The notes below the pieces were generated by a model. It did not search any database, was not told where the DNA came from, and saw only the letters and a list, made by a program, of their open reading frames with translations. Positions 1 through 6,128 of a stretch of 10,802 bases of DNA are shown one piece after another (within the stretch, counting starts at the first letter, position 1; every line of letters starts with the position of its first letter). The stretch spans positions 1 to 10,802 of the forward strand of contig CALRLN020000147.1 in NCBI GenBank assembly GCA_943368675.1, read 5' to 3'. This stretch comes from Emticicia sp943368675 (GTDB taxonomy: Bacteria > Bacteroidota > Bacteroidia > Cytophagales > Spirosomataceae). A program made the position numbers and the translations under genes.

Positions 1-621
1 ACCATCCGACAACACAAATACCGATAACTCAATACCGCTCAGAAATTGCTCAACCAATACCTTACTGCTTGCATCACCAAATTTGGCTTCTGCCAGCATT
101 TCATGCAGGCTTTGTTGCGCCTCCTTGAGCGTTTCTGCAATAATTACCCCTTTTCCTGCCGCAAGGCCATCTGCTTTAAGTACTATGGGCAATGATTGCG
201 TTTCCAGATAAGCCAGCCCTTCTGCAAGGGTATCTTTTGTAAAGGTTTGCGATGCCGCCGTCGGAATCCCGTATTTCTGCATAAAGTTCTTCGAGAAATC
301 CTTACTGCCTTCCAATTGTGCCCCTGCTGCATCAGGCCCCACAATTCTGATTTTTTTAAGGGCTTTATCTTTTTTGAAAAAATCAACAATGCCTTTTACA
401 AGCGGGTCTTCCGGCCCTACAATCACCATTTCGATATTGTGCTCTTTTACTGCCTGCGCTATTCCTGCGAAATCGCTTACGGCAATCGGTAAATTGGTGG
501 CTATTTTTGCAGTACCTGCATTACCCGGCGCAACAAACAATTGCGTAAGGTTTTTCGATTGAGAAATTTTCCAGGCAAATGCATGCTCACGACCACCAGA
601 GCCAATAATCAGAATGTTCAT
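1..621 (-). CDS. purD: Phosphoribosylamine-glycine ligase (GAR synthetase), N-terminal part
   Basis: Cytoplasmic enzyme of de novo purine synthesis. It joins 5-phosphoribosylamine and glycine using ATP to give glycinamide ribonucleotide. The ATG at 619-621 opens a frame that stays open to the left edge, giving 207 residues of a protein usually near 420. Visible hallmarks are the N-domain start MNILIIGSGGREHA with its glycine-rich loop (residues 7-14), the APGNAG segment (31-36), VGPEDPLVKGI (68-78), the switch into the ATP-grasp domain around EGSKDFSK (104-111), and the ATP-grasp signature KADGLAAGKGV (149-159). The last visible residues, IELSVFVLSDG, match the middle of the ATP-grasp domain. 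No frame damage is seen. The C-terminal half lies outside the window. The next gene upstream on the same strand ends 90 bp away, so purD probably has its own promoter. Confidence 0.97.
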   Translation of the reverse strand, partial: MNILIIGSGGREHAFAWKISQSKNLTQLFVAPGNAGTAKIATNLPIAVSDFAGIAQAVKEHNIEMVIVGPEDPLVKGIVDFFKKDKALKKIRIVGPDAAGAQLEGSKDFSKNFMQKYGIPTAASQTFTKDTLAEGLAYLETQSLPIVLKADGLAAGKGVIIAETLKEAQQSLHEMLAEAKFGDASSKVLVEQFLSGIELSVFVLSDG

Positions 622-649
622 TTAATCTAAAATTAGAGTTCCAAAGGGG

Positions 650-657
650 CAAAGGTC
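650..657 (-). promoter_or_regulatory. Possible -7 promoter element for purD
   Basis: Read on the minus strand this is GACCTTTG, one mismatch from the Bacteroidota -7 consensus TAnnTTTG. It lies about 30 bases upstream of the purD ATG. No TTG element is present at the expected distance further upstream, so the call is weak. A short inverted repeat, TCTAA/TTAGA (626-637), lies between it and the start codon. Confidence 0.25.
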
Positions 658-711
658 GGAAGTTTTTTGGAATAAGAAAAAAATGCTTTCAGAAAATGGT
701 GTTTGAATAGC

Positions 712-1446
712 TTAAAACTCAAATATACCACTCTGTTTCACTCTTTCAATAGTATAATGAATTGAGTGCTTGCCACCGTATGCTATTTTTCTGGAAACAA
801 CAGCCGCGGAGGTATAATAGGCAAGCTTAGTGTAAAATTCACCCTGCCCGAAAAACTCTTTTTCCGTGCTTAGTTCTTCAAGCGTAGGAGATTTCTTCGA
901 AAGAAAGAATAATTCATCTCTATATGCCTTATAGCGTTGCACACTATCCCGTGCATCAACAAATCGATAATCGAGCATCAAAGCCACGCCCTCATCAAAC
1001 CATGTCGGTATTTTCGTTCTGGTTTTCCACCAGCCCAGGCGTGTCATTAACTCATCGTGCGACATCTCATGCGCAATTACATCCGGGTTCAGCCCATCTT
1101 TGTTTAATACTATCCACGAGCCAACAGGCGTGCCGATAGTGCATCCTGCGCCTTCCGATGTACGGCAGTATTTCTGATACTCCTTCGCATTATCACAAAA
1201 TATGATAGTGGCCTCACCTTTTTGCCTGCCCCAGAAATCCCCCACACGTTTTTTAGCAATTTTAATATACTTTTTTAATGAATCCTGCTGTTTTAAGGTA
1301 GAAGTAGCAGCCGCATACACATTTGGTTGCAGCATGATGAAATCATCGTATCGTACAAAAGAACAGCGCAATACCTGCGGAAAAACCGAGATAAAAAGCA
1401 GAAAGCAGAATACCAGAATGATGAATAGCGATTTAAGAAATTTCAT
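712..1446 (-). CDS. Membrane-anchored or secreted HExxH zinc metallopeptidase of unknown family
   Basis: Protein of 244 residues starting at the ATG at 1446. A hydrophobic segment at about residues 5-23 is either an uncleaved signal anchor or a signal peptide; no lipobox cysteine is evident. The zinc motif HEMSH is at residues 126-130. It is followed 18 residues later by WFDEG (149-153), so H126, H130 and E152 fit a gluzincin-like ligand set with E127 as catalytic base. This H-E-x-x-H plus DEG arrangement is typical of the peptidase MA-like clan, where the DEG follows a W/F residue. Four cysteines in the mature part (C28, C84, C94, C102) could form disulfides outside the cytoplasm. No substrate can be named. 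It follows the large M4 protease gene on the same strand after a 412-bp gap, so it is probably a separate transcription unit. No strong terminator follows the stop, only a T-run on the minus strand near 677-683. Confidence 0.75.
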   Translation of the reverse strand: MKFLKSLFIILVFCFLLFISVFPQVLRCSFVRYDDFIMLQPNVYAAATSTLKQQDSLKKYIKIAKKRVGDFWGRQKGEATIIFCDNAKEYQKYCRTSEGAGCTIGTPVGSWIVLNKDGLNPDVIAHEMSHDELMTRLGWWKTRTKIPTWFDEGVALMLDYRFVDARDSVQRYKAYRDELFFLSKKSPTLEELSTEKEFFGQGEFYTKLAYYTSAAVVSRKIAYGGKHSIHYTIERVKQSGIFEF

Positions 1447-1471
1447 TATTCTCTTAACACATCACACCAAA

Positions 1472-1483
1472 CCGAAAGTTCGG
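1472..1483. repeat. Short palindrome CCGAAAGTTCGG upstream of the zinc peptidase
   Basis: CCGAA and TTCGG flank a central AG, 26 bases upstream of the ATG of the zinc peptidase gene. It could be an operator half-site pair or a small 5'-UTR hairpin. One palindrome of this size can arise by chance, so the functional call is weak. Confidence 0.25.
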
Positions 1484-1585
1484 CTTATAGCATTTATGTT
1501 AAAGGAGCCAATCAAGCAAGGCAATTAAAGAGCCTGTTTAAAAATAGTAATTGCTATTTATAGTTAGCTCCGGTTTATTCAATTG

Positions 1586-1605
1586 CCTCCCGCTTTAGCT
1601 GGAGG
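1586..1605. repeat. REP-like imperfect palindrome
   Basis: CCTCC (1586-1590) pairs with GGAGG (1601-1605). One C/T mismatch follows, then GC/GC around a TTTA loop. GC-rich palindromes of this size in an otherwise AT-rich intergenic region resemble REP-type elements spread by Y1/RAYT transposases. Only one copy is visible here and no transposase is present, so repeat status is an inference. Confidence 0.35.
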
Positions 1606-1613
1606 ATACTAAA

Positions 1614-1642
1614 TTGTGCTGTCATTTTGGCTCATATCTTTG
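1614..1642 (+). promoter_or_regulatory. Bacteroidota-type promoter facing right in a gene-free region
   Basis: TTG at 1614-1616, an 18-base spacer and TATCTTTG at 1635-1642 match the Bacteroidota sigma consensus TTG...TAnnTTTG fully in the -7 box. Transcription would begin near 1648. No plus-strand protein gene lies downstream: the next 3.6 kb are antisense to the M4 protease gene. Confidence 0.4.
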
Positions 1643-1678
1643 AAGTAGATAAAAAAGTACAATTTTTGTTTACTTCAA
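1640..1678 (+). repeat. Long inverted repeat, 16-bp stem
   Basis: Left arm 1640-1655 and right arm 1663-1678 pair over 16 positions around a 7-base loop AGTACAA. The outer eight pairs (TTGAAGTA with TACTTCAA) are perfect; the inner eight include two G-U pairs if the plus strand is transcribed. On the minus strand those two become C/A mismatches, so the structure favours plus-strand RNA. No T-run follows directly, so it is not a standard terminator. Confidence 0.55.
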
Positions 1679-1751
1679 TGAAGCGCTTAACGAACTTCTT
1701 CTTTTGAGATAGAAAAGATAAAAAAATTATACTCTTTCTATTGTTTTTTTT
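1649..1751 (+). ncRNA. Candidate small RNA of about 100 nt
   Basis: The interval runs from the predicted start after the plus-strand promoter-like pair (1614-1642) to the T8 tract (1744-1751) that follows an AU-rich hairpin. Most of the hairpin at 1640-1678 would lie in the transcript, although the predicted start would remove part of its left arm. No coding frame of note is present. The call rests only on the order promoter, hairpin, terminator and on the absence of a gene; I recognise no known RNA family. Confidence 0.25.
1709..1751 (+). terminator. Possible weak intrinsic terminator
   Basis: ATAGAAA (1709-1715) pairs with TTTCTAT (1735-1741), and a further GA/TC pair can form past a bulged A. 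A run of eight T follows at 1744-1751. The stem is AU-rich and the loop is long, so termination strength would be low. Confidence 0.3.
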
Positions 1752-1858
1752 AAGACAGTACATTTATCCAAATCTTTTGGTCGCAATGTATCAGCTAATA
1801 CCAGATTATTTCCCCCTTCTCTTAGCTACAATTTCATTGTGGCAAATCTTGCTATTGT

Positions 1859-4800
1859 TTACTCCCTGACTATTTTCTTAGTAGCATTGCCATGTGAGGT
1901 CCCGATGTTTACTATATAGGTACCTTTAGCCAGCTGACTGATATTGAACGAATTATTGCCCGAAAGTTTGTTGCTTTGCATGGCTTTCAGACCATTTGAA
2001 GCATAGAAAGTAATCTCTCTGAAAACAACCCCTGATGGCAATTCGATTCGTAGCTCATCACTTGCCGGATTGGGGTAGATGCTTACATTGATTTTTTCGT
2101 TTAGTTCAGTAGCTAATACCGCTGCTTTTACTTCAAGGGCATTTGAAGCCAGGCTCACGCAGCCGTCGTCTGTAACGGCTCTTACCGTATAAATGCCTCC
2201 GGTACTGACCGGGGTAATGGTGGTTTGCGTAAGGCCATTAACGCTTGAGCCGTTGAGGTACCACTGGTATTTTGCGCCGCCTGATGCCACCAGATTATTA
2301 CCGCTGGCGGTGATTTTCGGAGTGGGGGGCAGAATACAGAATGTCTGGCTAGCACTGGCCGGATTAAACTGGCCGTTACCCACCTGAAAAGCCTGTACTT
2401 TTACTTTGCCGGGGGTGTTACCCAGTGTTATTCGGCTACCATTTACACTTGCATTGCCTGATTCGATGGTGTATTCAACCAATAGCTTTGAACTGGCCGT
2501 GGCTGCAAGAGTAAACGATGTGCCGGGGGTTTTATCAGTAATGCTGCCAAAACTGATGGTCTGGTCGGTTTTGGTAGGTAAAACCCTGGTGCCTTGCGAA
2601 TACCACACCGCCCATTTGGCATCGGTAAATAATTCTTTGGCATCGCCTGAGGGCCTGATTTTATCGGCCTGTAAATTAATAATCTTAACGATGTGCTGAC
2701 CGTTATCTTTTAGCGAATTAAATAGCATTTTATCATCCAGACGTGTATAGCCCGGATACCCAATATCGTTGTTTTCGTTGATAATATCAATATCATTGTT
2801 TTCAAGGTCGACACCAATCTGATAATAAATGTCCGGTTCTTCAGAAGAAAAATAATCAAAGGCGATAATATCCTGCGAATTTTTTGAGAAAGACGGATTG
2901 CCGATACTTTCGCCTTCTTCAAGGTCTGTAAACAGTTTTTCTATTTTTCCGTCGCCAAAAGTCTTTTTAGCAATATCCCATACCCTGATATAGCCAACAT
3001 CCCAATACTCAATAGCGCCTGATATACTGCTCAGACGATTAGATGCATCGTAGATAATGACCTCGCCTGAATAATCCCATTCAAAAGCGTCTGCAAATAA
3101 TACTTCTCCTGTACTTACCCCTGCCGAATATGTGGGGTTATATAATTTGAATTTGGCACTTTTGCCACCGTTTTCAAGGTCAAATACATACATGTAGGGC
3201 TCTTCTTCCTCGGTTAACCCTGCTAATCTTTTACCGTCTTTCGAAACCGCCACGTTATCCCAGGCGGCATCACTTGTCAGTTTATCTTCTTTGAATGTAC
3301 CAGTGAGCGCAATGCGTCTGATATTTTTATCGTTTCCTACAAAATAAGCAAACTGGCCGTCGTCAGTGATACTCGGTTTGTTGAGGCACCCACTTGACGA
3401 AATCGGTTTGTAATTGGTCTCTGTGGTTTTTGCTGTATATAATTTACCATCTGTGGGGTCATATACCAGAATATAATCACCTCCATTGTTTACAGGTATA
3501 GTCTGCGGTGTTGGGGTAGGAGTAGGCGTACCTGTGTTGGCAGACGGGTCAGCGATACCCACTTCATCAAATGCAGCCTTGGCCGCATTCACTACTGCCG
3601 ACGATGCACCATATAAATCAGCCGCTGCTTTTACTACTGCCAGGCGGGCATCAACAAATTTAGACGTACGTGTCAGATAGGTGGTGAGGGCTCTGTAATA
3701 CACCAGCTCAGCTTTGTCTTTGCCTACGTTGGCATTAGAAGCAAACAGATAAAAGGCATAATTCGGAATACCGCTGTTGATACGCACGCCTCCGTTATCT
3801 TCGTCTTCGGTATTCTTTAAAAACAGGTATTGCGACATATTTTTAGGCTGATACCCGGGGTCTTTGGTGCCTCCCTGATTGGGATTCTGCAAACTACGTA
3901 AGGCGCCCGACGGAAAGGCTCCGGCTTTAATTACGTCTTCGCCCAACGTCCAGTCGTCACGGTCAATCATCGCCCCGAAAATATCTGCAAAAGACTCGTT
4001 CAAAGCTCCTGACTGGTTCTGGTATTCGAGACGGGCCGTGGCTTCTACTACACCGTGCGTCATTTCGTGTCCAGCCACATCAAGCGCTCCTGCCAGGGGT
4101 TTAAAAGAATCGCGACCGTTGCCATAGCCCATAAACTGCCCGTTCCAATAGGCATTGTCCATGCCTTTGCCGTCTTCGTCCGCAATATTGATTACCGAAA
4201 TAATACTGCTGCCTTTGCCATCAAGCGAATTACGGTTGAATCTGTTACGGAAATAATCATAGCAGATACCCGCATTATAATGTGCCGAAACTGCTGAGGG
4301 GCTCCAACCGGTGCCATTACCTGATACGATATGAGAATATTTTGTGTTATCGGAGGGGGTGTTTTTTGCATCGATTGTCATGATACCACCTACAGGTGTA
4401 TCCGGCAGCTTGGAGGTGTTTTTGTTATACATGGGCCTTTGCGTGTCAATCATGTAATAGGTGCCTCCGAATTGCTGGATATTGATTGTGCGTGTAATAT
4501 TATTGAGGTCTTTAGCCGATGCAGTAAACGGACCATCCAAAGAACAGGTATGATTAAATTTCTTCAGGATTTCGCCACTATTGGCATCTACAAAATATAC
4601 CCAACGCTCAAGTATATTGGGCCTGATGGTGAGATAATAGGTAAGCCTTGCATCGGTACCTTTTTCATCAGTATAGTAAATGAACATTTCGGTAGCGTGG
4701 TCTTGTGTGATGAAACCATTGCTGATATTTTTTTGCACGATTGATTTCTTTGATACATCTGCCAGGGCCAGTTCAATGGCACGTGCCTCAGTTAATTGTG

Positions 4801-5329
4801 GTTTTACTGATGCAAGTTTTGGCGTAGGGAAATTACGGCCATTGAGCGTTTCTATTTTATTGTCTCTGGCATGTAGCCATATTTCGCCGCCATACACGGG
4901 TACATTCTTGTATTTTTGCTGCAATTGCATGTGTGTCATGCCTATTTCATCCGTCGCCGTAGCTTGCAGCACCAGTTCTGCATTGGGGTCCTGAATCTGC
5001 AGGGTGGTTTTTACATCACCCAGAAAATCGCTGGCCAATGCCTGTGCACTCATACGGGCTTTGTTGGTTGATTTTGAAAAATTCTCAATCATCAATACCC
5101 TGCCCGATTCGGGGTCTTTCGTTACTTTATACTTGCTGATAAGCTTGGTAGAAAGTCCTTTAGGGTTTATTTGCCGTGCGTTTTTATCAGTTTTTTCACC
5201 CTGAATCTCCAGAAAATCACCCTTTGGGGCATTAGTCTTGCTGCCCGGTGATTTATGTTTGCGCTCAAAGCCTTTTTGGGCAAAAGCAGTACTGGTGAAT
5301 AAAAATAATAGAATAAAGGTTAGTCTCAT
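1859..5329 (-). CDS. Secreted M4 (thermolysin-like) metalloprotease with beta-propeller, Ig-like modules and T9SS sorting tail
   Basis: Protein of 1156 residues, ATG at 5329. Domain order: signal peptide (1-17, AFA|Q cut); FTP and PepSY propeptide domains (about 55-255); M4 N-domain (about 265-425) and C-domain (428-595); TPTPTPTP linker (601-608); TolB/PD40-like beta-propeller (about 615-915); an Ig-like module (920-1000) and a second one with YQWYLNG (1003-1068); type A T9SS sorting domain starting at IYPNPASDEL (1084-1093) and ending KKIVRE. HEMTH (421-425) and NESFAD with E445 give the full zinc site, and Y436 matches thermolysin Tyr157. The thermolysin motif DNGGVHINSG reads DNGGVRINSG (511-520), so the equivalent of catalytic His231 is Arg516. 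Predicted to be exported, pass through T9SS and be attached to or released from the cell surface. It follows the lipoprotein gene by 12 bp, so the two are probably co-transcribed. Confidence 0.93.
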   Translation of the reverse strand: MRLTFILLFLFTSTAFAQKGFERKHKSPGSKTNAPKGDFLEIQGEKTDKNARQINPKGLSTKLISKYKVTKDPESGRVLMIENFSKSTNKARMSAQALASDFLGDVKTTLQIQDPNAELVLQATATDEIGMTHMQLQQKYKNVPVYGGEIWLHARDNKIETLNGRNFPTPKLASVKPQLTEARAIELALADVSKKSIVQKNISNGFITQDHATEMFIYYTDEKGTDARLTYYLTIRPNILERWVYFVDANSGEILKKFNHTCSLDGPFTASAKDLNNITRTINIQQFGGTYYMIDTQRPMYNKNTSKLPDTPVGGIMTIDAKNTPSDNTKYSHIVSGNGTGWSPSAVSAHYNAGICYDYFRNRFNRNSLDGKGSSIISVINIADEDGKGMDNAYWNGQFMGYGNGRDSFKPLAGALDVAGHEMTHGVVEATARLEYQNQSGALNESFADIFGAMIDRDDWTLGEDVIKAGAFPSGALRSLQNPNQGGTKDPGYQPKNMSQYLFLKNTEDEDNGGVRINSGIPNYAFYLFASNANVGKDKAELVYYRALTTYLTRTSKFVDARLAVVKAAADLYGASSAVVNAAKAAFDEVGIADPSANTGTPTPTPTPQTIPVNNGGDYILVYDPTDGKLYTAKTTETNYKPISSSGCLNKPSITDDGQFAYFVGNDKNIRRIALTGTFKEDKLTSDAAWDNVAVSKDGKRLAGLTEEEEPYMYVFDLENGGKSAKFKLYNPTYSAGVSTGEVLFADAFEWDYSGEVIIYDASNRLSSISGAIEYWDVGYIRVWDIAKKTFGDGKIEKLFTDLEEGESIGNPSFSKNSQDIIAFDYFSSEEPDIYYQIGVDLENNDIDIINENNDIGYPGYTRLDDKMLFNSLKDNGQHIVKIINLQADKIRPSGDAKELFTDAKWAVWYSQGTRVLPTKTDQTISFGSITDKTPGTSFTLAATASSKLLVEYTIESGNASVNGSRITLGNTPGKVKVQAFQVGNGQFNPASASQTFCILPPTPKITASGNNLVASGGAKYQWYLNGSSVNGLTQTTITPVSTGGIYTVRAVTDDGCVSLASNALEVKAAVLATELNEKINVSIYPNPASDELRIELPSGVVFREITFYASNGLKAMQSNKLSGNNSFNISQLAKGTYIVNIGTSHGNATKKIVRE

Positions 5330-5341
5330 AATAGGTGAGTT

Positions 5342-5773
5342 TTAATTCGAAGGTACTAAATTCATTAAATGCCTGTATAATCCTGTTGCTTTTTCAGGCG
5401 CTTTGGTATCTGGCCTGCCCCAAACGAGCGATTGTGTCTGATAGCCTTTCTGCAACCTTATATAATAATACATATTGCCGGGTTGGTTGAATTCTTGTGC
5501 CTCCTTAAAGAAGACTTCTGATTCTTTAAAAAGTTTTTTGACTGTTCCGGACTTCTGTTTGCCTAATTCCTTAAAGGTTGAGTCATTGTTCCGTCTTGAA
5601 TAAAGGTATCTGTTATCCAGTAATCTGTATTCATTCACCTGATTGGCAAAACCACCGCCGCTACCAAATATCAATTGGTTTTTGGTGTAGGTTAAAGGAT
5701 TACTTTGCCTGTTGCATGAACTCAGCAGAAAGAGTCCGTAAATAAGAAAAGATAGTTTGTTTTGAATTTTCAA
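5342..5773 (-). CDS. Lipoprotein in an operon with the M4 protease; possible emfourin-like inhibitor
   Basis: Protein of 143 residues. Its signal peptide ends in LLSSC with lipidated Cys20, so the mature protein is predicted to be membrane-anchored outside the cytoplasm. The start is a TTG at 5771-5773: the frame is closed by TAA five codons upstream and has no ATG before the lipobox. The mature part begins with a strand and a glycine-rich turn (LIFGSGGGFA, 34-43), then EYRLLDN and YLYSRR strands, a Lys/Glu-rich helix (77-94), an aromatic strand MYYYIRL (101-107) and a C-terminal helix (126-140). The GGFA turn near the start, the middle helix and the closing helix recall emfourin, a proteinaceous inhibitor encoded beside M4 proteases. 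That similarity is from memory and weak in sequence. The M4 gene begins 12 bp downstream, which supports a shared job. Otherwise this is a conserved Bacteroidota lipoprotein of unknown role. Confidence 0.8.
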   Translation of the reverse strand: MKIQNKLSFLIYGLFLLSSCNRQSNPLTYTKNQLIFGSGGGFANQVNEYRLLDNRYLYSRRNNDSTFKELGKQKSGTVKKLFKESEVFFKEAQEFNQPGNMYYYIRLQKGYQTQSLVWGRPDTKAPEKATGLYRHLMNLVPSN

Positions 5774-6128
5774 TTTATTTTGAAATTATAGTTAATTTTA
5801 TAATAATAGGATATATGATATAAATTGTCTATTTTGATATAATTATATATTCTATTATAGTGATAAATTCTGTCAAATTTGATAATATTGTAAATTCTGA
5901 ATGATTAGTTATTTCTATTTCCTGGTGACAACTTATAGCGTCTCTGGAGGTTTATCCTAACCAAAGTGTTTTAATTTATATTGTATATCTCTGTTCGAAA
6001 GAGGGTTCAACCTATTAATCGTCTTGTGGAGACGCCTGCAAGTCGTCTTCGGAAATGGAATTTTATGTTAGTTTTTTAATAATTTCTGAATAATACATAT
6101 GACTGAATTTAATTAAATTGTCACATAT
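5774..6128. other. AT-rich gene-free stretch with several small inverted repeats
   Basis: I see no credible protein or tRNA gene. The right-hand part follows the stop codon of the glycosyltransferase gene, and the left-hand part must carry the promoter of the lipoprotein-protease operon. The best minus-strand -7 candidate is CAAATTTG (5874-5881), one mismatch from TAnnTTTG but with no matching TTG, so I do not call it. A 14-bp perfect palindrome, AATTTAATTAAATT (6106-6119), lies 10 bases beyond the glycosyltransferase stop codon. The GC-richer block 5938-6056 is listed separately. Confidence 0.7.
5938..6056. repeat. Cluster of inverted repeats that could fold as one structure
   Basis: GCGTCTC (5938-5944) is the exact reverse complement of GAGACGC (6029-6035). 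Between them lie GGTT/AACC (5949-5962) and CTCT/AGAG (5989-6003). A competing hairpin, CGTCT-TGTGG-AGACG, sits at 6020-6034, and the word CGTCTT recurs around 6044. The block is richer in GC than its flanks. It could be a structured RNA, a REP-like repeat remnant or chance. Confidence 0.3.

Larger units (their letters stand above)
1447..1858. other. Gene-free stretch with hairpins and a possible plus-strand small RNA
   Basis: AT-rich interval of 412 bp between two minus-strand genes. I see no credible protein gene. It should hold the promoter of the zinc peptidase gene and the 3' end of the M4 protease transcript. It contains a short palindrome (1472-1483), a REP-like imperfect palindrome (1586-1605), a promoter-like pair on the plus strand (1614-1642), a long AU-rich hairpin (1640-1678) and a hairpin with a T8 tract (1709-1751). 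On the minus strand, a GCCACAAT/ATTGTAGC near-palindrome (1825-1843) lies just beyond the M4 stop codon but has no U-run. Confidence 0.7.

Noticed and set aside
183..562. Small frames on both strands inside purD
   Set aside because: The purD reading frame explains the region fully, so these are out-of-frame shadows.
1202..1528. Plus-strand open frame of 108 codons
   Set aside because: It mostly overlaps the N-terminal coding part of the zinc peptidase in antisense and has no recognisable protein features.
1520..1560. GAGCCTGTTTAAAA motif resembling an insertion-sequence end
   Set aside because: No matching inverted end, target duplication or transposase is visible in the window.
3506..3530. 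Short tandem-like sequence in the Thr-Pro linker of the protease
   Set aside because: It encodes the TPTPTPTP linker and is explained by that; it is too short to call a separate DNA repeat.
3486..4744. Several plus-strand open frames of 64-137 codons antisense to the M4 protease, including 4331-4744
   Set aside because: They are mirror frames of a clearly conserved coding sequence and show no domain, signal peptide or promoter of their own.
6000..6015. GAGGGTTCAACC resembling a tRNA T-arm
   Set aside because: The T-stem does not pair properly and no acceptor stem, D-arm or anticodon arm is present around it.
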